Assembly (NCBI RefSeq): GCF_009833085.1
Contig: NZ_QRBZ01000012.1
Coordinates: 62,001 to 126,000 of the forward strand
Length of the DNA: 64,000 nucleotides
Reading direction: 5' to 3'
Origin: Nitrosomonas oligotropha
Lineage (GTDB): Bacteria > Pseudomonadota > Gammaproteobacteria > Burkholderiales > Nitrosomonadaceae
Under the pieces are notes generated by a model, which saw only the letters and a list, made by a program, of their open reading frames with translations, was not told the origin of the DNA and did no database searches. Below are positions 9,030 to 18,488 of this stretch, one piece after another. Position numbers and translations under genes: made by a program. How positions within the stretch are numbered: the first letter of the stretch is position 1; the number at the start of each line of letters is the position of its first letter.

Positions 9030-10379
9030 ATGGCCAAACCAAAAACCATTTATTCCTGCACCGAATGCGGCGGCCAAACGTTGAAATGGCAAGGCCAGTG
9101 TCCGCATTGCCAGGCCTGGAATACACTGGTTGAAACCATCGCGGAAAAATCCGTGGCGCGCTTCAGTCCGGTATCGGAAACCGGGCAGGTGCAAAATTTA
9201 AGCACTATCGAAGCACGCGAAGAACCGCGCTATCCGACCGGTATCGAGGAATTGGACCGGGTGCTCGGCGGCGGCATGGTGCAGGGTGGGGTGGTGTTGC
9301 TGGGCGGCGATCCGGGAATCGGTAAATCGACACTGCTATTGCAAGCACTGTCGTTCATGTCGGCGCAGCATTCCGTGCTGTATATCAGCGGCGAAGAATC
9401 GGCACAGCAAGTCGCATCGCGCGCCAAGCGATTGGCGCTCGATGTGCGGTCGGTCGATTTGTACGCGGAAATTCAATTGGAAAAAATCCAGGCGATGCTG
9501 GCGGAACGCAAACCGTCGGTGGCGGTGATCGATTCGATTCAAACCATTTATTCCGAAGCGCTGCAATCCGCGCCGGGATCGGTCGCGCAGGTGCGCGAAT
9601 GCGCGGCGCAATTGACGCGTCTGGCGAAATCGAGCGGGACCTGTATCATTCTGGTCGGTCATGTCACCAAGGAGGGCGCGCTGGCCGGTCCGCGCGTGCT
9701 GGAACATATGGTCGATACCGTGTTGTATTTCGAGGGCGACATGCATTCCAGTTTCCGCATGATCCGCGCGTTCAAAAATCGTTTTGGCGCGGTCAATGAA
9801 TTGGGCGTGTTTTCGATGGGCGAAAAAGGCTTGCGTGAAGTCAAAAACCCTTCGGCATTGTTTCTATCGCATCACGATACGCAAGTACCGGGTTCGTGCA
9901 TCATGGTCACGCAGGAAGGCACGCGTCCGCTGCTGGTGGAGATTCAGGCCCTGGTTGATGAAGCGCGCTCGCCCAGTCCGCGGCGATTGTGTGTCGGATT
10001 GGAACAAAACCGCTTGGCAATGCTGCTGGCGGTGTTGCATCGCCATGCCGGGATTCCGTGTTATGACCAGGATGTGTTCGTCAACGCCGTGGGCGGTGTC
10101 AAAATCACAGAACCCGGCGCTGATCTGGCAATCCTGCTGGCGGTGGTCTCGTCGCTCAAAAACAAGCCGCTGGCGGAGAAAATGATCGTCATCGGCGAAG
10201 TCGGTCTGGCCGGTGAAATCCGCCCCGTGCAGCGCGGCCAGGAACGATTGAAAGAAGCCGCGAAACTGGGTTTCAAACAGGCGATTATTCCGCTGGCCAA
10301 TAAGCCCAAACAAGAGATTGCCGGTATGAACATCATTCCGGTGGCGCGCATCAGGGATGCGGTCGCGCACATGCACTAG
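9030..10379 (+). CDS. radA: DNA repair protein RadA
   Basis: RadA is a RecA-related ATPase/helicase that promotes branch migration during recombinational repair. The 449-residue protein shows the complete order: a four-cysteine zinc finger (CTECGGQ and CPHCQAW, residues 10-30), Walker A GGDPGIGKST (about 93-102), the RadA-specific KNRFG motif, and a C-terminal Lon-protease-like domain (from about 285). The ATG at 9030 lies 31 bases after rmlC. No strong ribosome site is apparent, but this start gives the standard N-terminus MAKPKTIYSCTECG. Confidence 0.95.
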   Translation: MAKPKTIYSCTECGGQTLKWQGQCPHCQAWNTLVETIAEKSVARFSPVSETGQVQNLSTIEAREEPRYPTGIEELDRVLGGGMVQGGVVLLGGDPGIGKSTLLLQALSFMSAQHSVLYISGEESAQQVASRAKRLALDVRSVDLYAEIQLEKIQAMLAERKPSVAVIDSIQTIYSEALQSAPGSVAQVRECAAQLTRLAKSSGTCIILVGHVTKEGALAGPRVLEHMVDTVLYFEGDMHSSFRMIRAFKNRFGAVNELGVFSMGEKGLREVKNPSALFLSHHDTQVPGSCIMVTQEGTRPLLVEIQALVDEARSPSPRRLCVGLEQNRLAMLLAVLHRHAGIPCYDQDVFVNAVGGVKITEPGADLAILLAVVSSLKNKPLAEKMIVIGEVGLAGEIRPVQRGQERLKEAAKLGFKQAIIPLANKPKQEIAGMNIIPVARIRDAVAHMH

Positions 10380-10411
10380 CTGCTACTGAAAATTTCCGTG
10401 TGCGTACACCT

Positions 10412-11185
10412 ATGAACCGGCACATCCGGATACTGACGGGAATTTCGATTCTGATCATCGTGACTGCCATGTTGCTGCCGCCGTTTGCGCAGCCTGCCGG
10501 TTACCATTATTTCGCCGATCAACGTAGTTTTCTCGGCATTCCGAATTTCAATGATGTGGCCTCCAATCTGGCTTTTCTGTTCAGTGGCGCCGCCGGTTTG
10601 ATATTCCTATGGCGCGCGCAGCAAAATCCCGCGCAAACCACGTTTCAAGATCGCAGGGAAAATTTGCCGTATTGGGTGCTGTTTTCAGTTATCGCCTCCG
10701 TCGCCTTCAGTTCCATTTACTACCACTGGACACCGGATATCGATCACTTGCTATGGGATCGTCTGCCCATCGTCATCGCCATAACCGCGCTGTTATCGGC
10801 CACACTGGTTGAGCGCGTAAGCCGAACCGCAGGGCTTTGGGCTTTACCGCTACTCGTTGTGATGGCCGTGCTGAGCGTGTTGTATTGGTACTGGACGGAA
10901 CTGCAAGGCGCAGGCAATCTGAACTTTTATATCGTGATGCAGTTTTATTCGATCCTGCTAATCGTCTGGATCAGCTTGCGCTTTCCATCGCGGTACACGC
11001 ATGGCAACGCCATCTATCGGATCATCGCGCTCTACGCGATCGCAAAAGTATTTGAAATGCTGGATGCGCAAATTTTCGCTTGGACAAACGGCTGGATCAG
11101 CGGCCATACGCTCAAACATTTGGTTGCGGCGTTTGCGGCTTATGGGATTGTGCAAATATTGCGGAAAAGAAAAGCAATGAATTGA
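10412..11185 (+). CDS. Ceramidase-like integral membrane protein
   Basis: About 257 residues with seven likely membrane helices. The conserved features match the alkaline ceramidase/PAQR-related (CREST) superfamily: NFNDVASNLAF after helix 1 (Asn and Ser near the active site), YYHWTPDIDHLLWDRLPI with its His and Asp pair, and a late GHTLKHLVAAFAAY supplying His residues. In that superfamily these His/Asp residues bind a catalytic metal for amide hydrolysis of lipids. Bacteria of this group are not known to make classical ceramide, so the substrate is unknown. A GTG at 10400 is an alternative start. A strong terminator follows. Confidence 0.75.
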   Translation: MNRHIRILTGISILIIVTAMLLPPFAQPAGYHYFADQRSFLGIPNFNDVASNLAFLFSGAAGLIFLWRAQQNPAQTTFQDRRENLPYWVLFSVIASVAFSSIYYHWTPDIDHLLWDRLPIVIAITALLSATLVERVSRTAGLWALPLLVVMAVLSVLYWYWTELQGAGNLNFYIVMQFYSILLIVWISLRFPSRYTHGNAIYRIIALYAIAKVFEMLDAQIFAWTNGWISGHTLKHLVAAFAAYGIVQILRKRKAMN

Positions 11186-11228
11186 TGCTAGCGAATGCGT
11201 GTTGGCGTTGGGAAAATGCGATGTGATG

Positions 11229-11265
11229 AATCCTTTGCTCCGCTATTGCGGAGCAAAGGATTTTA
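11229..11265. terminator. Strong bidirectional terminator
   Basis: A perfect 15-bp stem (AATCCTTTGCTCCGC, loop TATT, then its complement) is followed by TTTT. It lies between the rightward ceramidase-like gene and the leftward rhlE, so it can serve both. Confidence 0.85.
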
Positions 11266-11272
11266 GAAGCAA

Positions 11273-12643
11273 TTACTTGGTGCGTGCAGCCTGAAAGCCG
11301 GCTTTGTTGCTACTATTACTGCGGAAAGAATTGCCGCGGTTTTCCTGATCGAATGGACGGCCGCGTTGTCCGCTGCGGGGTCTGCCTGACTCGTTGGCGG
11401 CACCGAAGGCGGGGCGATTGTCTTGATCTGAGAAAGGTGCGCGTTTACGTTTTTGTGCCACACTCGGCGCGCTTTTCGGGCCATTACTCTGGAAACGCGG
11501 TTTGACGCGTGGTTCCAGGCCGGGAATGATGTGTGAAACGATGCGCTGTCCGGTGTAACGTTCGATTTTCGACAAGTGCGCGCTATCTTTATTGGATGCA
11601 AACGAGACGGCAATGCCCGCCGCACCCGCACGGCCTGTACGGCCGATGCGATGCACATAGTCCTCGGCGAATTTGGGTAGATCGAAATTGATTACGTGCG
11701 TGATATCGGCTACGTCGATACCGCGGGCCGCGACATCGGTTGCCACCAGCACTTGTAAGCCGCCGTTACGCAAACGGGTCAATGTGCGGGTACGTTCGCG
11801 TTGATTCATATCGCCATGTAATGCCGCTGCTGAAAAGCCTTGCGAATATAAGTTATCGGCCAAGGTGTCCGCATCGCGTTTGGTCGCTGTGAAGACGATC
11901 GCTTGTTTCACATTCTCGTCACGCAGCACATGATCCAGCAGGCGGTTTTTGTGCGACATGTCATCGGCATAATGTAGCCGCTGTTCGATGTTATCGAGTT
12001 TGGCTTTTTGCGAGGCCACTTGAATACGTTTTGGCGCTTTCAATAGTTTTGTCGCAACTTTATCGATAGCATTGTCGAGCGTAGCGGAGAACAGCAGAGT
12101 CTGGCGTGTGTCCGGTGTTGCGGCTGCAATGGTTTCGACATCGTCAATGAAACCCATGTCCAGCATACGATCAGCTTCATCGAGCACGAGCATTTGCAAG
12201 CGTTTGAAATCGATACGGCCACGTTGGATGTGATCGATTAGCCGGCCGGGTGTTGCAACCAGAATATCAACGGGTTGTGACAACAGTTTGTTTTGCAAGG
12301 GATACGGCATACCGCCCAGAATGCTGACCACGTTGATACGCGGCAGATATTTGCCATATTTTTTGGCTGCTTCGGAAACTTGCAATGCCAGTTCACGGGT
12401 TGGCGTCAATACCAGAATGCGCGGTCCGCGGCTGCGCGCTTGCGATGGTGTTGCCAGCAGATGTAATGCGGGCAGCATGAAGGCGGCGGTTTTACCGGTT
12501 CCGGTTTGCGCCGATGCCATGACGTCGTGGCCGGCTATCAATTCGGGTATTGCTTGTTTTTGAATCGGGGTCGGGACGGTGTATCCCGCATCGCTGATTG
12601 CTTTGATAATAGCAGAGTTTAGATTTAAATCTTCAAAAGACAC
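11273..12643 (-). CDS. rhlE: DEAD-box ATP-dependent RNA helicase, RhlE type
   Basis: The 456-residue protein carries the full DEAD-box set: Q motif (PTPIQKQAIP), motif I SAQTGTGKTA, Ia PTRELALQ, II DEAD, III SAT, V ATDVAARGID and VI HRIGRTGRAG, followed by a basic, Arg/Asn-rich tail of about 80 residues that probably binds RNA. RhlE helicases remodel rRNA precursors and mRNA in the cytoplasm. The start is a GTG (12641-12643) preceded by AGGAA at good spacing. RhlE is preferred over other DEAD-box names from the short N-terminus MSFEDLNL and tail composition. Confidence 0.9.
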   Translation of the reverse strand: MSFEDLNLNSAIIKAISDAGYTVPTPIQKQAIPELIAGHDVMASAQTGTGKTAAFMLPALHLLATPSQARSRGPRILVLTPTRELALQVSEAAKKYGKYLPRINVVSILGGMPYPLQNKLLSQPVDILVATPGRLIDHIQRGRIDFKRLQMLVLDEADRMLDMGFIDDVETIAAATPDTRQTLLFSATLDNAIDKVATKLLKAPKRIQVASQKAKLDNIEQRLHYADDMSHKNRLLDHVLRDENVKQAIVFTATKRDADTLADNLYSQGFSAAALHGDMNQRERTRTLTRLRNGGLQVLVATDVAARGIDVADITHVINFDLPKFAEDYVHRIGRTGRAGAAGIAVSFASNKDSAHLSKIERYTGQRIVSHIIPGLEPRVKPRFQSNGPKSAPSVAQKRKRAPFSDQDNRPAFGAANESGRPRSGQRGRPFDQENRGNSFRSNSSNKAGFQAARTK

Positions 12644-12817
12644 GTTGATTTCCTAAAAAAGTGAAATAGAACGCGCGGGCAAGAAAACATTGCCAAAATG
12701 GTGATGGTGCATAACCTTGCAAGCGCATTAATAAAGCATCGCCGCTAACCAAAGTTGTTGCACATTTTCCGGAAGAAACTTGAAAAATTAAGGAGAGGCC
12801 AGGAACGATGGGACCAG

Positions 12818-12852
12818 AAAAAGTTGATCGAATCAGTGATACCGATCAACTT
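12818..12852 (-). terminator. Terminator after tyrS
   Basis: A 10-bp stem, AAGTTGATCG and its complement around a 12-base loop (12821-12852), is followed on the minus strand by a short T run. It lies about 60 bases beyond the tyrS stop codon. Confidence 0.7.
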
Positions 12853-12909
12853 AGGCCGCGAAGTATAGCGGGTTCTTCCCGGGCATGCAAATTATTCGCA
12901 GTCGGTCAG

Positions 12910-14112
12910 TTACTGAATGATGGTTTTGGCGAACTTGCGTTTACCGACCTGGATAACGACGGAGTCCCCTCGTTTGATTTTGATGGATTTATCTTCCACT
13001 TTTTCGCCATCCAATTTGACTGCGCCTTGTTCGATCATGCGCAGCGCTTCGCTGGTGCTGGCAGTCAATCCGGCTTGTTTTAATAATTGCACCAGTGGAA
13101 TTTCGCCATTCGTGGTTGGGATGATTTTTTCCGGTATTTCGTCGGGCAGTGCGCCGTGTCTAAAACGCGCTTCGAAATCGGCCAGCGCTTCTTCGGCAGC
13201 CTGCTGGCTATGGAAGCGCGCGACGATTTCCTGCGCGAGCTTGACTTTGATGTCGCGCGGATTACGGCCGTTCTCGACTTCTTCGCGCCATGTCTGGATG
13301 GTTTGCAACGATTCAAAAGAAAGCAACTCAAGATAGCGCCACATCAATTGATCCGATACCGACATCAGCTTGCCGAAGATCTCTTTCGGGCTTTCCGTGA
13401 TACCGACATAATTATTCAGCGACTTGGACATTTTGTTGACGCCATCGAGTCCTTCCAGCAGCGGCATCATGAGAATGCATTGCTGCGGCTGGCCGAAGTG
13501 CCTTTGTAACTCCCGTCCCATCAGCAGGTTGAATTTCTGATCGGTGCCGCCTAATTCCAGATCCGCTTTCAGTGCGACGGAATCGTATCCCTGTATTAAA
13601 GGATAAAGAAATTCATGAATGGCGATGGGCTGGTTGTTGCGGTAGCGTTTATCGAAATCATCGCGCTCCAGCATGCGCGCGACGGTATGCGTTGCAGCCA
13701 GTTTGATCAGATCGGCGGCATTCAGCTTATCCATCCAGGTGGAGTTGAACACGACCTCGGTTTGTTCCTGTTTCAGTATTTTAAAAACCTGCGTGGTGTA
13801 GGATTGGGCGTTTTCCGCGACTTGCTCCCGTGTCAGGGGCGGGCGGGTACTGTTCTTTCCGCTGGGGTCGCCGATCATACCGGTGAAATCACCGATCAGG
13901 AACAGAATGTGATGCCCCATATCCTGTAACTGACGCAATTTATTCAATAAAACCGTGTGCCCGAGGTGTAAATCCGGGGCTGTCGGGTCGAATCCCGCTT
14001 TGACACGCAGTGGATTCCCGGAAATAAGCTTACTTTCCAGCTCTGTTTCCACTAATAGTTCGTGACTGCCGCGTTTTATAATTTCAAGATCAGATAATAT
14101 TGATTTTTTCAC
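12910..14112 (-). CDS. tyrS: Tyrosyl-tRNA synthetase
   Basis: This class I synthetase charges tRNA-Tyr. The 400-residue protein has the HIGH-like HLGHTVLL motif, the KMSKS motif ([11 protein letters not shown]), and a C-terminal S4 RNA-binding domain (about 335-395: [24 protein letters not shown]). The chosen start is GTG at 14110-14112, which gives the usual N-terminus [15 protein letters not shown]. The A+T-rich upstream DNA shows no clear ribosome site. It diverges from the M23 peptidase gene across 155 bases. Confidence 0.95.
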   Translation of the reverse strand: MKKSILSDLEIIKRGSHELLVETELESKLISGNPLRVKAGFDPTAPDLHLGHTVLLNKLRQLQDMGHHILFLIGDFTGMIGDPSGKNSTRPPLTREQVAENAQSYTTQVFKILKQEQTEVVFNSTWMDKLNAADLIKLAATHTVARMLERDDFDKRYRNNQPIAIHEFLYPLIQGYDSVALKADLELGGTDQKFNLLMGRELQRHFGQPQQCILMMPLLEGLDGVNKMSKSLNNYVGITESPKEIFGKLMSVSDQLMWRYLELLSFESLQTIQTWREEVENGRNPRDIKVKLAQEIVARFHSQQAAEEALADFEARFRHGALPDEIPEKIIPTTNGEIPLVQLLKQAGLTASTSEALRMIEQGAVKLDGEKVEDKSIKIKRGDSVVIQVGKRKFAKTIIQ

Positions 14113-14267
14113 GATATTGCTAAATTTATGATTTTTATTAAAATTTGTGTAATTAAAGAGAGTTTATTAGTACAATATTAGTTGTTTTCTAGTACAAATT
14201 AACTATTTTCATGTTAGACTCGCGCCTGTTTGCAAAAATGATACAAATGACTGGAGGTACTTCATAG

Positions 14268-15602
14268 ATGCTATATACGCTTATTAGCAATAAACAAGGG
14301 ATTCTAGCTCAAAAATCATCAAAACTAACAAAAAAATCAATTCGCTGGCTGGTGGCTTTATCCAGCATACCGTTATTCGGTATAGTCACTGCATTCGGTA
14401 TTGCACCTAATTCCCCCTCATTTGAAGAAATCCAAGTCGAAGAAGTCGTTCTGGATATATCCATTCCCGAGGCTATTGCTGAGACTCAAGCGAATCAAAC
14501 CTTTTGGCGTCAGGAAAATATCCGCCGTGGCGACACAATTGCAGCGATCCTGAACCGCTTGGACGTAAGTAATCAGGATTCAACGGATTTTCTGCAAGCT
14601 GCGCGTGGAAGCCGCGCTATGCGCCAATTGAAACCGGGACAAACCGTTTATGCGCAAACCACAGCGGACGGCGAGTTGTTAACGTTGCGCTATTTCTTCG
14701 GTAACGAAGAGCTGTTTTTGATGGAAAAAACAGATGATGCATTCAAAATGACCGAACAGCCGGTCGAGCTGGATACGCGGATTCACATGAAATCCGGCGA
14801 AATTAACAGCTCACTGTTTGCAGCAACCGATAATGCAGGCATACCCAATAACATCGCGATGCAATTGACTGAAATTTTTGCATCGGAAATCGATTTTTAC
14901 CGTGATTTACGCCAGGGCGATCGTTTTACCGTCGTCTATGAAACATTCGCCAATGACAATGGCAAGCGCGCCAAAACCGGACGTGTTTTAGCGGCTGAAT
15001 TTGTCAATAAAGGCAAATCGCATCAAGCGATATACTTCAAAGCATCCAACGGTGCGGACGGATATTACACCCCGGAAGGGGAAAGTTTACGTAAAGCATT
15101 CCTGCTTTCGCCGCTCACTTTTTCGCGCGTCAGCTCCGGTTTTACCAATGCGCGTTTTCATCCCATCCTGAAAGAATGGCGCGCCCATAGAGGCATAGAT
15201 TATGCCGCGCCGACCGGTACACCGGTTAAAGCGACAGCCAGCGGGATCGTGGCGTTTTCCGGTTCGCAAAAAGGATACGGCAACTTGGTTGTGCTGAAAC
15301 ACAATGGTAAATACGAAACCGCGTATGGTCATTTATCGCGCTTCGCCAGTGGAATGAGTAAAGGTAAGCGTATCAGCCAGGGAGACGTGATCGGTTATGT
15401 CGGTTCGACCGGCATGGCGACCGGTCCGCACTTGCATTACGAATTGCGCATCGACGGTGTGCAGCGCGATCCGACCAACGTGGTGCTGCCATCGGCGCCG
15501 CCGATTGCAAAACGGGACTTGAATACTTTCCAGAAGGAAACCCATGCGCTGGTTGCACGCTTGAACATCATGCGTAATATTCATCTCGCTGCATTGGAAT
15601 AA
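14268..15602 (+). CDS. M23-family peptidoglycan DD-metallopeptidase (MepM-like)
   Basis: The 444-residue protein has one N-terminal membrane anchor (about residues 26-46), an OapA/LysM-like region (RRGDTIAAILNRLDV, about 85-125) and a C-terminal LytM/M23 domain. Zinc ligands are visible in RFHPILKEWRAHRGIDYAAP (His and Asp) and in GPHLHYELR (H-x-H). It should cut peptidoglycan crosslinks in the periplasm to allow wall growth. GGAGGT lies about 12 bases before the ATG at 14268. tyrS, this gene and anmK form a conserved betaproteobacterial neighbourhood. Confidence 0.9.
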   Translation: MLYTLISNKQGILAQKSSKLTKKSIRWLVALSSIPLFGIVTAFGIAPNSPSFEEIQVEEVVLDISIPEAIAETQANQTFWRQENIRRGDTIAAILNRLDVSNQDSTDFLQAARGSRAMRQLKPGQTVYAQTTADGELLTLRYFFGNEELFLMEKTDDAFKMTEQPVELDTRIHMKSGEINSSLFAATDNAGIPNNIAMQLTEIFASEIDFYRDLRQGDRFTVVYETFANDNGKRAKTGRVLAAEFVNKGKSHQAIYFKASNGADGYYTPEGESLRKAFLLSPLTFSRVSSGFTNARFHPILKEWRAHRGIDYAAPTGTPVKATASGIVAFSGSQKGYGNLVVLKHNGKYETAYGHLSRFASGMSKGKRISQGDVIGYVGSTGMATGPHLHYELRIDGVQRDPTNVVLPSAPPIAKRDLNTFQKETHALVARLNIMRNIHLAALE

Positions 15603-15684
15603 TTCCAGCTTATACACCCCCACAGACGGCGGTTTTTGACGTAATACCGCCGTCATCAACTCTGCTTTAAGCATCGAAAAATCG

Positions 15685-16785
15685 TTGGAATCCGCTTACT
15701 ATATTGGCATCATGTCCGGCACCAGTCTGGACGGTGTGGATGCCATTCTGGTGGATTTCAGCGCGGCAGCGCCCGTGCTGCGGCGAACTTTCTTTTGTCC
15801 GTACGATGACGAATTGCGCCAGCAGCTGTTGGCGCTGCATCAACCCGGTCACGATGAACTGAATCGCGCGGCTATTCTCAGTAATCACCTGTCTTCCCTT
15901 TATGCACAGGCCACTGCGGGGGTGCTGGAAAATACCGGCATCGCGGCGCGGCAAGTCGCTGCCATCGGGTGTCATGGCCAAACGGTCCGGCATTGTCCCG
16001 AAACCGGTAAGCATTACACCATCCAGCTCATCAACGCCGCTTTGCTGGCGGAACTGACGCAGATTACCGTGGTTGCGGATTTCAGAAGCCGCGATATTGC
16101 GGCGGGCGGGCAGGGCGCGCCATTGGTTCCGGCGTTTCACCATGCGGTTTTTAAACATGCCAATCATCATCGTGTCATCGTCAATATTGGCGGCATCGCG
16201 AATATCACTCGTCTCGATCCCCGTCTGCCTGTCAGCGGTTTCGATTGCGGCCCGGGAAATTTATTAATGGATGCCTGGTGCTCGCGTCATACCGGAAATA
16301 CGTATGACAAAGACGGACAATGGGCTGCGAGCGGCCGCATCATTCCGGCGTTGCTGGAGCGCTTCTTGTCCGAGGATTTTTTTGCCCGCAAACCGCCCAA
16401 AAGCACCGGCAGGGATTTGTTTAATCTGCATTGGCTGGAGCAAAAGCTATGTGGCGGTGAAGCACCGCACGATGTGCAGGCCACCTTGTTGCAATTGACC
16501 GCAACGACGATTGTGCGGTCGATACAAGAACATTGTCCGGCGGCTGAACAAATCTATCTGTGCGGCGGAGGGGCACATAATACGACGCTGGTCGATCGCC
16601 TGACCGCCAGCATGCCGGGAAAAATTGTGGCGCTGACCGATCAACTCGGTGTCGCGGCCGATTGGGTGGAAGCATTTGCATTTGCCTGGCTGGCGCACCA
16701 GACGATTGCGCGGAAAACGGGTAGTTTGGCGGAAGTGACCGGAGCTAAAGGAAACAGGATTTTAGGCGCGATTTATCCCGCCTGA
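15685..16785 (+). CDS. anmK: Anhydro-N-acetylmuramic acid kinase
   Basis: AnmK opens and phosphorylates 1,6-anhydro-MurNAc to MurNAc-6-phosphate during cell-wall recycling in the cytoplasm. The 366-residue protein starts with the family signature YYIGIMSGTSLDGVDAILVD and contains NIGGIANIT and FDCGPGNLLMDAW, the ATP/sugar-binding blocks of the ASKHA fold. The start is a TTG at 15685; no ATG is available before the conserved motif. Together with ampG at 53.9 kb it shows that muropeptide recycling is used. It ends 32 bases from the convergent erpA stop. Confidence 0.93.
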   Translation: MESAYYIGIMSGTSLDGVDAILVDFSAAAPVLRRTFFCPYDDELRQQLLALHQPGHDELNRAAILSNHLSSLYAQATAGVLENTGIAARQVAAIGCHGQTVRHCPETGKHYTIQLINAALLAELTQITVVADFRSRDIAAGGQGAPLVPAFHHAVFKHANHHRVIVNIGGIANITRLDPRLPVSGFDCGPGNLLMDAWCSRHTGNTYDKDGQWAASGRIIPALLERFLSEDFFARKPPKSTGRDLFNLHWLEQKLCGGEAPHDVQATLLQLTATTIVRSIQEHCPAAEQIYLCGGGAHNTTLVDRLTASMPGKIVALTDQLGVAADWVEAFAFAWLAHQTIARKTGSLAEVTGAKGNRILGAIYPA

Positions 16786-16817
16786 ATGGCGGCTAGATGA
16801 ACACTGCCACGTGAAAT

Positions 16818-17162
16818 TTATACCGAGAACGACGAACCGCAACCGCATGTGCTGCTGGCGCCAGGGTTCTTGATAACGAACTGAGCGCCTTTTATGTTTT
16901 CCTGGTAATCGATTTCAGCACCAATCAGGTACTGAAAACTCATCGGATCGACCAGCAGTTTGACGCCGTTTTTTTCCATGATGGTGTCATCTTCGTTGAT
17001 GGTTTCATCAAAAGTAAAACCATACTGAAAGCCCGAGCAGCCGCCGCCGCTGACAAAGACTCTGAGTTTTAGATTAGTGTTGCCTTCTTCGTCAATCAAT
17101 TGTTTGACTTTAAAAGCCGCATTTTCAGTAAATAAAAGAGGGGTGTGATTTTCAGTGCTCAT
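16818..17162 (-). CDS. erpA: Iron-sulfur cluster insertion protein ErpA
   Basis: An A-type Fe-S carrier of 114 residues that delivers clusters to apoproteins. The three conserved cysteines are in [12 protein letters not shown] and in the C-terminal [11 protein letters not shown]. ErpA is chosen over IscA because of the FTxxA-N-terminus and the neighbourhood next to bactofilin and argC, as in other Betaproteobacteria. ATG at 17160-17162 follows AGGATCAA. Confidence 0.93.
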   Translation of the reverse strand: MSTENHTPLLFTENAAFKVKQLIDEEGNTNLKLRVFVSGGGCSGFQYGFTFDETINEDDTIMEKNGVKLLVDPMSFQYLIGAEIDYQENIKGAQFVIKNPGASSTCGCGSSFSV

Positions 17163-17218
17163 ATTGGTTTGATCCTCATAATTTTTTCCAGTATAGCAAA
17201 CATCCGGCGGCTTGCTCG

Positions 17219-17680
17219 CTATGATGCTTCCTTTTCTGCCGGTATGTGTGGCTGATCAGCCGAGGGTGACAATAATGTTATCATTTTCTCGAGCTGTTGC
17301 GCATTCCCGGATTCCGGCTTGTTGTGATGGAGCATTTTTCCGTCAACGGAAGCGCCGAGCTGGATTTCTATCGAACCGTACTGCACATCGCCATGTACGT
17401 TCGCTTTTTCTTGTAATTCCAAATAGCCTGATGCATCGATAGGACCGATGACCGTACCGTTGATGACAACATTCGCGGCTTTTATTTTCCCCTCGATGCG
17501 GCCTTCGGTACTGAGAACCAGGGTGCTGTCCTCGTCATCGGTTGCAATAACATTGCCGGTAATATGTCCGTCAATTCGCAGGCCGCCGGTGAAATGAATA
17601 TCGCCTGAAATATTTGTATTTGCGCCAATCAAGGTATCGATATGATGATGGAGCTGGTTTTTCTTTTTTCTACCGAACAT
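17219..17680 (-). CDS. Bactofilin (polymer-forming cytoskeletal protein)
   Basis: The 153-residue protein is a right-handed beta-helix of the bactofilin (DUF583) family: repeats such as [20 protein letters not shown] and [21 protein letters not shown] run from about residue 25 to 115. Bactofilins polymerise without nucleotide and scaffold wall enzymes or cell shape. The N-terminus MFGRKKKNQ and Ser/Pro-rich C-terminus are typical disordered tails. An AGGAGAAAG site precedes the ATG. It is 12 bases downstream of the membrane protein gene at 17693 and is likely translated from the same transcript. Confidence 0.9.
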   Translation of the reverse strand: MFGRKKKNQLHHHIDTLIGANTNISGDIHFTGGLRIDGHITGNVIATDDEDSTLVLSTEGRIEGKIKAANVVINGTVIGPIDASGYLELQEKANVHGDVQYGSIEIQLGASVDGKMLHHNKPESGNAQQLEKMITLLSPSADQPHIPAEKEAS

Positions 17681-17692
17681 ATTCTTTCTCCT

Positions 17693-18427
17693 TCACGATG
17701 CCGGTTGGACAGTTTCGGTAACGATAGGTTTTTTGTCGCCATTCTTGTAAATTTGTACTTGAATGTTTTCCACGATGGTGTCCGGAGAGACTTGGAAATG
17801 CTCTTCCAGCCGGTGGATGAACTTGAAGCTGATAGGAAAGTCCTGCTTGGAATTCTTATTGATCAGCGGTATTACTTTACTTTTATCCTTCTGCAGCAAT
17901 TTTACTTTGAATTTTAAGTTCCCCTTGAAATCATTCGGTCTTTCTCCGCCCTGAATGAGTGTGAGCGCGTAGCGGTACTGACCGGGTGTTTGCGTTTCTT
18001 TCAGACTGAATTGATAAATGGAAATCCCGCTTTTTGTATTGTTGGCGACAAGATTGTGGAAAAACTCCAGTTTTTCCTTGAGATGATCATTTTCGGCAGC
18101 GAGCGACTTTACCTCTTCGGCGAGATTCTGGTTGGCGGTATTGCTGATTTGCAATTGTTGAATCAAATCACCAATCTGCGTGCATAATTTTTGTTTTTTG
18201 GTTTGCCGGCAGCTGCCGGGATCAAATAGATACGACGTTTTTTCCTCGATCCTATCGTCCAGCTCGTCCACAGAGTGCCGGCCTGCTTCGTACATGCCCC
18301 AGGAAAGCGCAGCCAGTAAGGAGCAGACTATTGCAGCGGCGGCTAAGTAGAATTGCCATGAACGGTGCGGGCGTACGACAACGCGCTGGGAGAGAATTTG
18401 CGGTTTCTTCTGGAAAAGCTTGAACAC
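17693..18427 (-). CDS. Single-pass membrane protein with coiled coil, conserved next to bactofilin
   Basis: A 244-residue protein of unknown function. One membrane helix spans about residues 27-47, followed by a periplasmic heptad-rich stretch (about 75-125; QQLQISNTANQNLAEEV) and a C-terminal beta-rich domain (YRYALTLIQGG, FKVKLLQKDKSKV). The pattern resembles the DUF6776 family as I recall it; this was not checked. Its constant position upstream of a bactofilin in Betaproteobacteria suggests that it anchors or positions the bactofilin polymer at the membrane. Confidence 0.75.
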   Translation of the reverse strand: MFKLFQKKPQILSQRVVVRPHRSWQFYLAAAAIVCSLLAALSWGMYEAGRHSVDELDDRIEEKTSYLFDPGSCRQTKKQKLCTQIGDLIQQLQISNTANQNLAEEVKSLAAENDHLKEKLEFFHNLVANNTKSGISIYQFSLKETQTPGQYRYALTLIQGGERPNDFKGNLKFKVKLLQKDKSKVIPLINKNSKQDFPISFKFIHRLEEHFQVSPDTIVENIQVQIYKNGDKKPIVTETVQPAS

Positions 18428-18488
18428 CGTTAAGCGCCCCGCTGATGCAAATTCGATTTATGCGCTAACACCGGCGTATTCGGCATTG

